A DNA stretch of 64,000 nt from Pseudomonas jinjuensis (GTDB lineage Bacteria; Pseudomonadota; Gammaproteobacteria; Pseudomonadales; Pseudomonadaceae), in assembly GCF_900103845.1 (NCBI RefSeq), contig NZ_FNIJ01000011.1:124001-188000 (forward strand). The letters run 5' to 3'. The notes beneath the pieces were generated by a model. That model worked only from the letters and a program-made list of their open reading frames with translations. It was not told the DNA's origin and ran no database searches. The translations under genes were made by a program, and so were the position numbers. Positions within the stretch are counted from its first letter, which is position 1. Every line of letters begins with the position of its first letter. This document shows positions 49,106-60,745 of this stretch, piece after piece.

Positions 49106-51796
49106 ATGAATCCGACCTCCCCACTGCTCGTCAGCACCAAGTTCTCCCCGCCGCGCATTGGCAGCCAGTCGGTCCCGCGCAGGAATCTTCTGGCGCGGCT
49201 GCAGGCCGAGCACCAGAACCGCCTGTTCCTGGTCACCGCTGGCGCCGGCTTCGGCAAGACCATCCTGCTCGCCCAGTGGCGCCAGGCGCTGATCACCGAC
49301 GGGGCGACCGTGGCCTGGATGTCGCTGTCCCAGGACGACAGTCAGCTGGAGACGTTCTGCCTGAGCCTGATCGGTGCGCTGCAGCAGGTCGGGGTGTCGC
49401 TGGAGGAGAATCTCCTGCCGCTCAATGAGGAGGCAGGCAGCGATGTGATGCACATGATGTCGTCGCTGCTGATCAATACCCTGGCCAGGACCAGCGGCGA
49501 GTTCTACCTGATGCTCGATGACCTCCAGCAGGCGCGCGACCCACGCATCACCCAACTGCTGCAAGGGCTGATCGAAGGCGCGCCGCACAACCTGCACATC
49601 GCCCTCGCTTCGCGGCAGATGCCGGGGTTGCTGCTTGGCCGCCTGCGGGCGATGGGCGAGCTGTGCGAGGTGGAGGGCGCGGAACTGGCCTTCGATTTCC
49701 ACGAGTCGCACGACTTCCTCAAGACCCATCTGGACAGCGCGATCGACGTCGATACGGCCCATGCCTTGCACGACCAGGCCGACGGTTGGCCCATCGGTCT
49801 GCAACTGCTGTCGATTTCGCGCAAGGCCAACCCGCGGCGCCGGGGTGGGTCGATCAACCCGCAGGCGAGCAGCCAGGGCCTGGAGGAGTATCTGGCGGAA
49901 GACGTGATCGCCGACCTGCCGGCCGGCCTGCTGGATTTCCTGCAGAAGATCTCCATCCTGCGGCGCTTCAATGCGCCACTGGCCGCCCATGTCACCGGCG
50001 TGTCCGAGGCCGAGGCGATGATCGAGGCGATCGAGTCGCGCAACCTGTTCCTGCAGTCGGTCGATGCGCCGGGGGACTACCAGTGGCTGCGCCTGCATCC
50101 GATGTTCAACGAATTCCTCGCCAAGCGCCTGGTTGCCTCGGGCACCGACGTGCGACTGCTGCACCGGCGGGCAACGGAGTGGTTCGAACGGGCCGGACTG
50201 GTCGCCGAAACCATGCGCCATGCATTGCTCGCCGAAGACTTCGACCTGCTGGTCGAGCTGCTGCACCGCTCGCAGCCGTCGTACAAGAGCGTCAGCCATC
50301 TCGGCCAGTTCATCCGCTGGCTCGACAATGTTCCGCTGTTGCTGCTCACCCAGCATCCTGACCTGCTTATCATGGGCATCTGGAGCTGCCTGCTGACCTC
50401 TCGCACCGCCAGGGCCGAGAGCTGGCTGGCCGCGCTGGTTGACGCGCAACTGACGCCGCAATGGCAGGACCAGGTGGCGCTGTTGCGGGCGACCCTGGCA
50501 ATCCAGCACGACGACATGGCCGAGGCCCATGCGCTGCTGGAGCCGCTGATGGGCACGACCCTGGAGAATCCGTTCCTCGCCCAGGTATGCGCCTGCCTGA
50601 CCGTCAGCGCGCTGAGCAGTCTCGGGCGGTACGCCGAGGCACGCCGCTACTTCAACTCGCCGGCCGGTCGTTGCCTGCGTTCGAGCAGTTATGAAATGGC
50701 GCTGATCGGCGCGGCCTCGATGGCACAGATGGCGCTGTTCGAGGGCAACGTGCTGGAGGCCGAGCGCAGCTGTTCCACGGTGCTCGCCCAGGCCGAGCAG
50801 GTGCATGGCCGGCGTTCGGTCAGCGCCTGCAACTGCGCGGCGATCCTCGGGGAGGCGTACTACGAGCTCGACCGCATCGACGAGGCGCGCGAGGTCCTCG
50901 CCAATCGCCAGGACATCCTGCGTTTCGCGGTGCCGGAGTACCGCATCAGCTCGGCCCTGAGCCATGCGCGCCTGCAGCTGCTGCAGGAGTCTTCGCGCAG
51001 CGCACTGGAGTATCTGTCCCGGCAGGAGGAACAGTTCCGCGACCTGGGATTGCACCGTGGCGTCGCCGCCATGCTCGCCGAGCGGCTGCGCATCCTGTTG
51101 CGCAGCGGCGACTGGCGGCAGGCGGAAGTCATCCAGGCGGCGCTGGAAGACCTGCCGCGCGAGACGCTCGAACCGACGCCGGCACAGGCGGAAGTGGCCG
51201 TCCTCACCGCGCTGTCGAAAGCCCGGCTGGCCCTGGCGCGGCAGCAGCCCGAACTGGCGTTGCGGGCGCTTTCGGAAATCGAGGGGCCCGCGCGCGAGTA
51301 TGCCCGCAGCGGCTGGCGGCTGAAGGCGGAAATCCTCCGCACCCTCGTCCTCGACATGCTCGGCCGCGAGGAGGAGTCGCTGGAGCGCGCGCAGAGCGTA
51401 CTGGCCGGCGCTTACCGCATGGGCATGCTGCGCACGCTGCTGGATGAAGGCGAACCGCTGCGCAGACTGCTGACTCGCCTGGAAATCCCGGCCGACAAGG
51501 AGCTGGCGGCGTACCTGCAGGAACTCACCCGGCGGCAGCCTGTGCAGACGGAGCAGGACGAGGTCGAGCCGCAGGTCGGCGGGGCCGAGACCAAGGAGCC
51601 GCTGCTGACCAGGCGCGAGCTGGAAATCCTCGAACTGCTCGAACAGTCGATGTCCAACAAGCGCATCGCCCTGGCGTTGAACCTGAGCCTGCAGACGGTC
51701 AAGTGGAACTTGCGCAACATCTTCTCCAAGCTCGGGGTATCCAGCCGCTACGAGGCGATCATCATCGCCCGCAAGCGCGTTCCGCGCGGCTCCTGA
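49106..51796 (+). CDS. Large LuxR-family MalT-like regulator (third of three)
   Basis: An 896-residue regulator: STKFSPPRIGSQSVPRRNLL, Walker A VTAGAGFGKTILLAQWRQA, Walker B LMLDDLQQARDPR, central helical repeats, and a LuxR HTH at the end (LTRRELEILELLEQSMSNKR, IALALNLSLQTVKWNLRNIF). ATG 49106 (MNPTSPLLVSTKF) begins at the conserved family start; an in-frame GTG at 49046 would add 20 unrelated residues. It lies convergent to the SDR-thiolase-FadB operon and between it and the racemase, and probably governs one of them. Confidence 0.87.
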   Translation: MNPTSPLLVSTKFSPPRIGSQSVPRRNLLARLQAEHQNRLFLVTAGAGFGKTILLAQWRQALITDGATVAWMSLSQDDSQLETFCLSLIGALQQVGVSLEENLLPLNEEAGSDVMHMMSSLLINTLARTSGEFYLMLDDLQQARDPRITQLLQGLIEGAPHNLHIALASRQMPGLLLGRLRAMGELCEVEGAELAFDFHESHDFLKTHLDSAIDVDTAHALHDQADGWPIGLQLLSISRKANPRRRGGSINPQASSQGLEEYLAEDVIADLPAGLLDFLQKISILRRFNAPLAAHVTGVSEAEAMIEAIESRNLFLQSVDAPGDYQWLRLHPMFNEFLAKRLVASGTDVRLLHRRATEWFERAGLVAETMRHALLAEDFDLLVELLHRSQPSYKSVSHLGQFIRWLDNVPLLLLTQHPDLLIMGIWSCLLTSRTARAESWLAALVDAQLTPQWQDQVALLRATLAIQHDDMAEAHALLEPLMGTTLENPFLAQVCACLTVSALSSLGRYAEARRYFNSPAGRCLRSSSYEMALIGAASMAQMALFEGNVLEAERSCSTVLAQAEQVHGRRSVSACNCAAILGEAYYELDRIDEAREVLANRQDILRFAVPEYRISSALSHARLQLLQESSRSALEYLSRQEEQFRDLGLHRGVAAMLAERLRILLRSGDWRQAEVIQAALEDLPRETLEPTPAQAEVAVLTALSKARLALARQQPELALRALSEIEGPAREYARSGWRLKAEILRTLVLDMLGREEESLERAQSVLAGAYRMGMLRTLLDEGEPLRRLLTRLEIPADKELAAYLQELTRRQPVQTEQDEVEPQVGGAETKEPLLTRRELEILELLEQSMSNKRIALALNLSLQTVKWNLRNIFSKLGVSSRYEAIIIARKRVPRGS

Positions 51797-51846
51797 GGCC
51801 GATGGTCCGCCCGGCCCGGGGTGAGGAGGGCGGACCATACCGCCGG

Positions 51847-52620
51847 CTACAGTGAGTTGACCAGATGGCCGCCGTCCACTGCCAGCACCGAACCGGTCAT
51901 GAACGAGCCGGCTTCGCTGGCGAGCAGCAGCAGGGGGCCGTTCAGTTCCTCCAGCTGGCCCAGGCGGCGCATCGGCACCATGTGGCGGATGTAGGCCATG
52001 CCTTCCTCGGTTTCGAAGTGGGTGTCGTTGATCTCGGTCTTGTAGTAGCCGGGAGCGATGGCATTCACGCGGATGTTGCTGCGTGCCAGTTCCAGCGCCA
52101 GGGATTTGCTCAGCTGGACTACACCGGCCTTGGCCGTGCAGTAGTGGCTGAGCTGCATGCCGACGCGCAGGCCGAGGATCGAGGCGATATTGATGATGCT
52201 GCCCGGGCGCCCGGCCTTGACCATGCGCCGCGCCGCGCACTGGGCCACGCGCCAGACGCCGTCGAGATTGGTCGAGAGCATGGCGCGCCAGTCTTCCTCG
52301 CTGATATCCAGCGCGCGCCGGCCGTTGCCTATACCGGCGTTGTTGACCACCACGTCGACCACGCCGAACGCCGCCTCGGCAGCATCGAAAGCCGCCTCGA
52401 CGCTGTCTCGGCTGGTCACGTCCATTGCCACGTCCAGCACTTTGGCGCCCTTGTCGCGCAGTTCCGCCGCCAGTACCTGCAGGCGATCGACCCGCCGCGC
52501 GCCGATCACCACGCGAGCACCGGCGGCGGTTACGGTGTGGGCGAAGTGAGCGCCGATACCGCTGGACGCACCAGTGATCAGCACGGTCTTGCCGACCAGG
52601 GAGAAAATGTTCCGTTCCAT
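51847..52620 (-). CDS. Short-chain dehydrogenase/reductase of the beta-oxidation operon
   Basis: A 257-residue classical SDR: VLITGASSGIGAHFAHTVTA, VVNNAGIGNGRRALDISE, IINIASILGLRVGMQ and the catalytic HYCTAKAGVVQLSKSLALEL (Tyr-X3-Lys). The C-terminus VLAVDGGHLVN is standard. It is the last gene of the fadB-like/thiolase/SDR operon, its ATG at 52620 overlapping the thiolase stop. It may oxidise a 3-hydroxy or ring hydroxyl group of the pathway substrate. Confidence 0.87.
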   Translation of the reverse strand: MERNIFSLVGKTVLITGASSGIGAHFAHTVTAAGARVVIGARRVDRLQVLAAELRDKGAKVLDVAMDVTSRDSVEAAFDAAEAAFGVVDVVVNNAGIGNGRRALDISEEDWRAMLSTNLDGVWRVAQCAARRMVKAGRPGSIINIASILGLRVGMQLSHYCTAKAGVVQLSKSLALELARSNIRVNAIAPGYYKTEINDTHFETEEGMAYIRHMVPMRRLGQLEELNGPLLLLASEAGSFMTGSVLAVDGGHLVNSL

Positions 52621-53804
52621 CAAAGCACCTCGAACAGGCCGGCGGCGCCCATGCCACCACCGATGCACATAGTGATCACGACGTATTTCACGCCGCGTCG
52701 TTTACCTTCCAGCAGGGCGTGGCCGACCATGCGCGCGCCGCTCATGCCGTAGGGATGACCGATCGCGATGGCGCCGCCATTGACGTTGAGCTTGTCGTTG
52801 TCGATGCCAAGCCGGTCGCGGCAGTAGAGCACCTGGCAGGCGAAGGCCTCGTTGAGCTCCCAGAGGCCGATGTCGTCGACGGTCAGACCGTGCTGCTTGA
52901 GCAACCTGGGCACGGCCAGGACGGGGCCGATGCCCATTTCTTCTGGCGCCAGGCCGGCTACCGCGATGCCGCGATAGAGACCCAGCGGCTCCAGGTTGCG
53001 CTGCTCCGCCAGGCGGGCGTCCATCAGCACGCAGGCACTGGCGCCGTCGGACAGCTGGCTGGCGTTGCCAGCAGTGATGCAGCCGCCTTCTAAAACGCTT
53101 TTCAGGCCGGTCAGGTCTTCCAGACGGGTTTGCGGACGGTTGCCTTCGTCCTGGCCAAGGGTGACCTCTTCGAGGTTCACCGTACCGGTAGCCTTGTCCA
53201 CGGTCTGCTTGGTGACGGTGACCGGGACGATCTCGTTGGCGAACAGCCCGGCCCGCTGGGCCGCGGCGGTACGCTGCTGCGATTGCAGGCTGTAGGCGTC
53301 CTGCGCTTCGCGGCTGATGCCGTAGCGTTTGGCTACCAGTTCGGCGGTCTGCAGCATCGGCATGTAGGCGTGCTCGGCGTGGCGCGTCACCTGCTCGTCG
53401 CGCTCGCTCATGGCCCATTCGACGCTGCACTGCTGGACCAGGCTGATCTGCTCCTGGCCGGCGCCGATGGTCACCTGCATGCCGTCGACCATAATCTGCT
53501 TGGCAGCGGTGGCGATGGCCATCAGGCCGGAGGCGCACTGGCGGTCGATGGTCTGGCCGCTGACGCTGAGCGGCAGGCCGGAGGCCAGCGCGGCCATGCG
53601 GCCGAGGTTCCAGCCGGCAGTGCCGGAGGGCAGTGAGGAGCCCATGACCAGATCTTCGATCTCGCCGGCATCGACACCGGCACGCTCTACGGCGGCACGG
53701 ATGGCGAAGGAACTCATGCTTGGCGAACGGGTGTTGTTGAAGGCGCCACGGTATGCCTTGGCAATCGGCGTGCGGGCGGTGGAGAGAATGACGGCTTCTT
53801 TCAT
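52620..53804 (-). CDS. Acetyl-CoA acyltransferase (3-ketoacyl-CoA thiolase)
   Basis: A 394-residue thiolase II. The acylated cysteine is in [16 protein letters not shown], the second His/Cys region is [14 protein letters not shown] and [17 protein letters not shown], with the active [10 protein letters not shown] at the end. It cleaves 3-ketoacyl-CoA with CoA. It lies between the FadB-like gene (65 bp, containing a CTCTCTCCC palindrome near 53830) and the SDR (stop/start overlap). ATG 53804 was chosen from the family start [16 protein letters not shown]; a much longer open frame upstream is not real. Confidence 0.92.
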   Translation of the reverse strand: MKEAVILSTARTPIAKAYRGAFNNTRSPSMSSFAIRAAVERAGVDAGEIEDLVMGSSLPSGTAGWNLGRMAALASGLPLSVSGQTIDRQCASGLMAIATAAKQIMVDGMQVTIGAGQEQISLVQQCSVEWAMSERDEQVTRHAEHAYMPMLQTAELVAKRYGISREAQDAYSLQSQQRTAAAQRAGLFANEIVPVTVTKQTVDKATGTVNLEEVTLGQDEGNRPQTRLEDLTGLKSVLEGGCITAGNASQLSDGASACVLMDARLAEQRNLEPLGLYRGIAVAGLAPEEMGIGPVLAVPRLLKQHGLTVDDIGLWELNEAFACQVLYCRDRLGIDNDKLNVNGGAIAIGHPYGMSGARMVGHALLEGKRRGVKYVVITMCIGGGMGAAGLFEVL

Positions 53805-53869
53805 GGGGATGTCCTGTGGGCGTTTTAGTCCTCTCTCCCAGAGAGAGAGGAGAGAAGGGCGCGGTTGAC

Positions 53870-55981
<2,112 letters not shown>

Positions 55982-56228
55982 TGGAATGTCCGGGGTCGGT
56001 GGATCGGGCGTTCGCTAGTTAAGCGAAACCCGCGCGTTACCGATCCCTTCCTTCGGAGTGGGGCGGTACACCACTCCCTGCAGGAGCAGGTCCACCCCAG
56101 TCTTTTTTCACCCCCGGCCAACTCCAACGGAGTGGTCTGCGTGCAAGGCCATGTCCCTAACCTGCCTGGGTGAGTCGCCGCCATCCGAGCGGGCACGATC
56201 CAGTCGATATACAGAGGGCAATGCCGAC

Positions 56229-57371
56229 ATGATTCCACGCACGCTGTTCAGCCACGAACATGAAGAGTTCCGCAGTACCGTCCGCCGATTCCTTACCGAT
56301 GAGTGCATGCCGCACCATGAACAGTGGGAAGAGGACCGCCGCGTGCCGCGCGAAATCTGGAGAAAGGCCGGCGAACTGGGAATGCTCAATCCCACTACCC
56401 CGGAAGCCTATGGCGGCCTGGGCCTGGACTGGCGCTTCTCGATGATCGTTGCCGAAGAGATCGGACTGGCCAATACCACAGGCCTGAACGGTTTCGGGAT
56501 TCACGACATCTGCGCCGGCTACCTGAACAACTTCGGCACTGAAGAGCAGAAGCTGGAGTGGCTGCCGAAGATGGCGACTGGCGAGATTATCTCCGCCGTA
56601 GCCATGACCGAGCCGAACACAGGCTCCGACCTGCAGGCGGTGAAGACCCGCGCGGTCCTCGAGGGTGACGAGTACGTCATCAATGGCGCCAAGACCTTCA
56701 TCTCCAACGGCACCAACTGCGACGTCATCGTGGTAGTAGCCAAGACCGGCAACAGCGGCAAGGGCTCCCAGGACATCTCGCTGATCCTGGTCGAGGCGGA
56801 TCGCCCCGGTTTGAGCAAGTCCAAACCGCTGCGCAAGGTCGGTCTGCATGCCCAGGACACCACCATGCTGTTCTTCGAGAACGTGCGTGTGCCGAAGAGC
56901 AGCGTTCTCGGTGGCGTGCCGGGCCGGGGCTTCTACCAGCTGATGAAGGAGCTGGCCTGGGAGCGCCTGTCCATCGCCATCTCCTGCATCTCGGGAGCGC
57001 AGGCGGTGCTCGACAGCACCATCGACTACACCCGCGGCCGCACGGTGTTCGGCAAGCCGATCATCGATTTCCAGAATTCGCGCTTCAAGCTCGCCGACCT
57101 GAAGGCGGAGATCGTCATCGGCCAGACCTATGTCGACCGCTGCATGGAACTCTGCCTGGAGCACAAGCTGACCACCGAAGCAGCTGCCGCGGCCAAGATG
57201 TGGTGTTCGGACCTGTACTCCAAGGTGGTCGATGCCTGCCTGCAGCTGCACGGCGGCAACGGCTACATGCTCGAATACCCGGTTGCCCGCCACTACATCG
57301 ACTGCCGTGTCACCCGCATCTATGGCGGTGCCAACGACATCATGCGCGAGCTGATCGCCCGCACTCTCTGA
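56229..57371 (+). CDS. Acyl-CoA dehydrogenase
   Basis: A 380-residue flavoenzyme: IPRTLFSHEHEEFRSTVRRF, the FAD-binding AVAMTEPNTGSDLQAVKTRA and TFISNGTNCDVIVVVAKT, and the ending LQLHGGNGYMLEYPVARHY, TRIYGGANDIMRELIARTL with the usual glycine-rich FAD contact. It makes the alpha-beta double bond of an acyl-CoA. It is divergent from the FadB-like operon (247 bp apart) and followed by a strong terminator, so it is monocistronic. ATG 56229 matches the family start. Confidence 0.92.
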   Translation: MIPRTLFSHEHEEFRSTVRRFLTDECMPHHEQWEEDRRVPREIWRKAGELGMLNPTTPEAYGGLGLDWRFSMIVAEEIGLANTTGLNGFGIHDICAGYLNNFGTEEQKLEWLPKMATGEIISAVAMTEPNTGSDLQAVKTRAVLEGDEYVINGAKTFISNGTNCDVIVVVAKTGNSGKGSQDISLILVEADRPGLSKSKPLRKVGLHAQDTTMLFFENVRVPKSSVLGGVPGRGFYQLMKELAWERLSIAISCISGAQAVLDSTIDYTRGRTVFGKPIIDFQNSRFKLADLKAEIVIGQTYVDRCMELCLEHKLTTEAAAAAKMWCSDLYSKVVDACLQLHGGNGYMLEYPVARHYIDCRVTRIYGGANDIMRELIARTL

Positions 57372-57387
57372 TCGACTTTTTCGAGCG

Positions 57388-57417
57388 CCGCCGTGCTTCG
57401 TGCACGGCGGTTTTTTT
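57388..57417 (+). terminator. Terminator of the acyl-CoA dehydrogenase gene
   Basis: CCGCCGTGC (57388-57396) and GCACGGCGG (57402-57410) form a 9-bp stem followed by seven T. It starts 17 bp after the stop codon. Confidence 0.92.
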
Positions 57418-57442
57418 ATTTCTGGCGGGGGCAACAGCTCTT

Positions 57443-57514
57443 GTAGGTTGGTGCTGAACGCAGTGAAGCCCAACGACGGCAATGTTGGGCTTCGCAAGCT
57501 CAGCACCAACCTAC
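57443..57514. repeat. GTAGGTTGGTGCTGA palindromic element
   Basis: GTAGGTTGGTGCTGA (57443-57457) is mirrored by TCAGCACCAACCTAC (57500-57514), and inner GCCCAAC/GTTGGGC also pairs. It belongs to the same kind of dispersed intergenic palindrome as 38308, 38638 and 59795. The flanking 57372-57652 contains no gene. Confidence 0.8.
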
Positions 57515-57652
57515 GAGACATGTGCTCGAACCCACTCCATGCCACTCCCCATGGGCGGGATACACCACCCCCCGCTTGCGCAACCATTGATCCATCAATA
57601 AACCCGGCTCGACTGCCAGCCGGGACACTGTCAACTGAGCGTGGAGAAGAAG

Positions 57653-58840
57653 ATGTCGCAGAAAACCTATGTCGTTGGCGTTGGCATGGTCCCGTTCGCC
57701 AAGCCCGGCGCGAGCAAGTCCTACATCGAGATGGGCGCCGAGGCCGTGCGCCTGGCACTGAAGGACGCCGGCCTGGATTTCAGACTGATCCAGCAGGCCT
57801 ATGCCGGCTATGTCTACGGCGACTCCACCTGCGGCCAGTCTGCCCTGTATGAAGTCGGCATGACCGGTATCCCGGTGATCAACGTCAACAACAACTGCGC
57901 CAGCGGCTCGACCGCGCTGTTCCTCGCCCGGCAGGCGGTGGAAAGCGGGGCGGTGGATTGCGCCCTGGCCTTCGGTTTCGAAGAGATGCAGCCGGGTGCG
58001 TTGAAGAGCTTCTGGACCGATCGCGAACCGACCATGGGCAAATCCTATCGCGCCGCCTCCGAAGTCTTCCCGGAAGGCGCCGGCATGCCGGGTGCGCTGA
58101 TGCTCTTTGGCGGCGCCGGTCGCGAACACATGCAGAAGTACGGCACCAAGATGGAAACCTTCGCCGCCATCCGCGCCAAGGCCAGCCGCCATGCGGCCAA
58201 CAACCCGCTGGCGGTGTTCCGCAAGGTGGTCACCACCGAGGACGTGATGGCCGACCAGGTGGTCTGGGAAGGCGTGATGACCCGCCTGATGGCCTGTCCG
58301 CCGACCTGCGGCGGCGCTGCGGCGATCCTCGTATCCGAGCGTTTCGCCAGGAAGCATGGCCTGCGCACCGACGTGGCCATCCTCGCCCAGGCGATGGCTA
58401 CCGACACCCCCGATGCCTATGAGCCGCCGTCGATGATCAGCGTGGTCGGCACCGGCATGACCCATGCGGCTGCCCAGCAGGTCTACGAGAAAGCCGGCGT
58501 CGGTCCGGAAGACATCCGCGTCTGCGAGCTGCACGACTGCTTCGCCCACAACGAGCTGCTGACCTACGAAGGCCTGGGCTTCTGCGCGGTGGGCGAGGGC
58601 GAGAAGTTCGTCCTGGATGGCGACAACACCTACGGCGGCCAGGTGGTGGTCAATCCGTCCGGCGGCCTGCTCTCCAAGGGCCACCCGCTGGGCGCCACCG
58701 GCCTGGCGCAGTGCTATGAGCTGAGCCACCAGCTGCGCGGCACCGCCGAGGCCCGTCAGGTCGAAGGCGTGAAGCTCGCCCTGCAGCACAACCTCGGCCT
58801 CGGCGGCGCCGGTGTCGTGACCCTCTACGGTCGCGGCTGA
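57653..58840 (+). CDS. Thiolase-like lipid-transfer (SCP-x/SCP2-type) acyltransferase
   Basis: A 395-residue SCP-x-type thiolase: VGVGMVPFAKPGASKSYIEM, catalytic Cys in NVNNNCASGSTALFLARQAV, and CELHDCFAHNELLTYEGLG, GGLLSKGHPLGATGLAQCYE. SCP-x thiolases act on branched or sterol-derived 3-ketoacyl-CoA. GGAG lies 8 nt before ATG 57653. It leads the plus-strand operon with two MaoC genes, an SDR and an acyl-CoA dehydrogenase. Confidence 0.87.
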   Translation: MSQKTYVVGVGMVPFAKPGASKSYIEMGAEAVRLALKDAGLDFRLIQQAYAGYVYGDSTCGQSALYEVGMTGIPVINVNNNCASGSTALFLARQAVESGAVDCALAFGFEEMQPGALKSFWTDREPTMGKSYRAASEVFPEGAGMPGALMLFGGAGREHMQKYGTKMETFAAIRAKASRHAANNPLAVFRKVVTTEDVMADQVVWEGVMTRLMACPPTCGGAAAILVSERFARKHGLRTDVAILAQAMATDTPDAYEPPSMISVVGTGMTHAAAQQVYEKAGVGPEDIRVCELHDCFAHNELLTYEGLGFCAVGEGEKFVLDGDNTYGGQVVVNPSGGLLSKGHPLGATGLAQCYELSHQLRGTAEARQVEGVKLALQHNLGLGGAGVVTLYGRG

Positions 58841-58904
58841 TCAGGCACGACACGCGCGCCCGGTAGGGCGCGCCACTTCAAGACAACAACAGGAGCCAAC
58901 CGAA

Positions 58905-59345
58905 ATGGCAGACAAGAGCCTGATCGGCCGATCCACCGGCACCACCACCAGCGAAGTGGAGAAGGGCCGCCTGCGTTTCTTCGCCAAGGCCATCGGTGAA
59001 ACCAACCCGATCTACAGCGACGAGGCCGCCGCCAGGGCTGCCGGTTACAAATCCCTGCCGGTACCGCCGACCTTCCTGCTGTGCCTGGAAAGCGAAGGCC
59101 GCAATCCACAGGCCATCGTCGAGGACGTCATGGGCTTCGACCTCGGCCGCATCCTGCATGCCGAGCAGGAGTTCACCTATCACCGCATGGCCTTCGCCGG
59201 CGACGTGCTGACCTTCGATACCCGCATCGCCGACGTGTACGAGAAGAAGGGTGGGGCGCTGCAGTTCGTGGTCCAGGAAACCCGCATCACCAATCAGGAC
59301 GGCGAGCACATTGCCGATCTCCGCTCGTCCCTCGTCCAGCGCTGA
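58905..59345 (+). CDS. MaoC-like N-terminal hydratase subunit (FAS1-like dehydratase domain)
   Basis: A 146-residue hot-dog protein: SLIGRSTGTTTSEVEKGRLR, FFAKAIGETNPIYSDEAAAR, and YKSLPVPPTFLLCLESEG. This is the MaoC-dehydratase N-terminal type. It lacks the full catalytic motif and pairs with a catalytic MaoC partner, here encoded 10 bp downstream, to form an enoyl-CoA hydratase for bulky acyl-CoA, comparable in layout to heterodimeric steroid-chain hydratases. Confidence 0.85.
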   Translation: MADKSLIGRSTGTTTSEVEKGRLRFFAKAIGETNPIYSDEAAARAAGYKSLPVPPTFLLCLESEGRNPQAIVEDVMGFDLGRILHAEQEFTYHRMAFAGDVLTFDTRIADVYEKKGGALQFVVQETRITNQDGEHIADLRSSLVQR

Positions 59346-59355
59346 GGAAATGGCC

Positions 59356-59775
59356 ATGAATATTCCGCAATACAGCGATGTGCAGGTTGGCGACGAGCTG
59401 CCGCTGATGAAGCTGCGTCCGGTCGACCGCACCATGCTCGCGCTCTATGCCGGCGCTTCCGGCGACCACAACCAGATTCACATCGACATCGATTTCGCCC
59501 GCAAGGCGCGCGTCCCGGACGTATTCGCCCACGGCATGCTCTCCGCCGCCTACCTTGGTCGCCTGCTCACCAGCTGGGTGCCGCAGCCGCAGATCCGCAA
59601 GATCGCGGTGCGCTTCACCGGCATCACCCAGATCGGCCATATCCCGCACCTGAGCGGGCGTGTCGCCGAGAAATTCGAAGCGGACGGCGAGAAGCGCGTG
59701 CGCCTGGAAATCCAGTGCGCCAACCAGTACGGCGAACCCAAGATCGTCGGCGAAGCCGTGGTGGCGCTGGCCTGA
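59356..59775 (+). CDS. MaoC-like enoyl-CoA hydratase catalytic subunit
   Basis: A 139-residue hot-dog protein with the hydratase-2 motif YAGASGDHNQIHIDIDFARK (Asp and His catalytic) and VFAHGMLSAAYLGRLLTSWV. It would hydrate trans-2-enoyl-CoA to the R-3-hydroxy form together with its neighbour. ATG 59356 is preferred over 59350 because GAGG lies 8 nt upstream. Stop is followed by a palindromic repeat and then the SDR gene. Confidence 0.87.
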   Translation: MNIPQYSDVQVGDELPLMKLRPVDRTMLALYAGASGDHNQIHIDIDFARKARVPDVFAHGMLSAAYLGRLLTSWVPQPQIRKIAVRFTGITQIGHIPHLSGRVAEKFEADGEKRVRLEIQCANQYGEPKIVGEAVVALA

Positions 59776-59794
59776 TATCCCATACGAACAAGTC

Positions 59795-59854
59795 GTAGGG
59801 CGGGTGCAACCCGCCAGGTGGCCACTCCGGCCCGGCGGGTTGCACCCGCCCTAC
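59795..59854. repeat. GTAGGGCGGGTG palindromic element, copy 2
   Basis: The 21-bp arm at 59795-59815 is identical to the left arm of 38638-38658, and its perfect inverse lies at 59834-59854. It sits between the MaoC gene and the SDR gene within the operon and could attenuate or stabilise the mRNA. Confidence 0.87.
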
Positions 59855-59897
59855 GGCTGAAGCAGACAACCGAACAAGAAAACACAGGTAAGGAACA

Positions 59898-60728
59898 ATG
59901 AAAAAGCTCGAAGGTAAAGTTGCCCTGGTGACCGGTTCCGGTCGTGGTATCGGCCGCAGCGTGGCCCTGAAGCTGGCCGCCGACGGCGCCCGCGTGGTGG
60001 TCAACGATCTGGACCAGGCGCCCGCCGAGGAAGTGGTCGCGGAAATCCGCGCTGCCGGCGGTGAAGCCGTTGCCTGCGTGGGCAGCGTGACCGCCGTCGA
60101 CTTCGCCGACCGTTTCGTGCAGACCGCCGTGCAGAACTTCGGTGGCATCGACATCATCGTCAACAACGCCGGCTACACCTGGGACAACGTGATCCAGAAG
60201 ATGTCGGATGAGCAGTGGTACGCGATCATCGATTGCCACCTGACCGCTCCGTTCCGCATCCTGCGTGCCGCCTACCCGGTTATCAGCGCCGCCGCCAAGG
60301 CGGAAGCCGCTGCCGGCAAGGTCGTGCACCGCAAGGTCGTCAACATCTCCTCCGTCGCCGCCGCCGGCAACGCCGGGCAGACCAACTACTCCACCGCCAA
60401 GTCGGGCATCCTCGGTATGACCAAGACCCTCTCGAAGGAGTGGGGCCGTCACAAGGTCAACGTCAACGCCGTCGCTTTCGGCCATATCGAGACCCGCATG
60501 ACCCAGGCGCTGGCCGGCGAGAACAGCAAGACCGTGAACATCGAGGGCCGCGAGATCAAGGTCGGCATCCAGCAGTCCGCCATCGAGGCGAGCAAGATGA
60601 TGTGCCCGCTGGGTCGCCCGGGCAGCCCGGAGGAAGCCGCCGGCGCCGTCTACCTGTTCTGCATCCCCGAGTCCGATTTCGTCTCCGGCCAGGTCCTGGT
60701 CTGCGGTGGCGGCCTGGGCACCGTGTGA
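59898..60728 (+). CDS. Short-chain dehydrogenase/reductase of the MaoC operon
   Basis: A 276-residue SDR of the multifunctional-enzyme type: VALVTGSGRGIGRSVALKLA, VVVNDLDQAPAEEVV (Asp, NAD preference), VNNAGYTWDNVIQKMSDE, VVNISSVAAAGNAGQTNYST with catalytic Tyr and Lys (NYSTAKSG). With the two MaoC proteins it can oxidise R-3-hydroxyacyl-CoA to the 3-keto form, giving a FadB-independent route. A start preceded by AAGGA is at 59898. Confidence 0.88.
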   Translation: MKKLEGKVALVTGSGRGIGRSVALKLAADGARVVVNDLDQAPAEEVVAEIRAAGGEAVACVGSVTAVDFADRFVQTAVQNFGGIDIIVNNAGYTWDNVIQKMSDEQWYAIIDCHLTAPFRILRAAYPVISAAAKAEAAAGKVVHRKVVNISSVAAAGNAGQTNYSTAKSGILGMTKTLSKEWGRHKVNVNAVAFGHIETRMTQALAGENSKTVNIEGREIKVGIQQSAIEASKMMCPLGRPGSPEEAAGAVYLFCIPESDFVSGQVLVCGGGLGTV

Positions 60729-60745
60729 CCTGAGAGGAATTCGTC

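Noticed and set aside
47867..52660. A 1597-codon open frame on the minus strand across two plus-strand genes and the SDR
   Set aside because: It is antisense to the racemase and the third MalT-like regulator, has low-complexity GC-driven composition and no domain. Only its far end overlaps the real SDR, in another frame.
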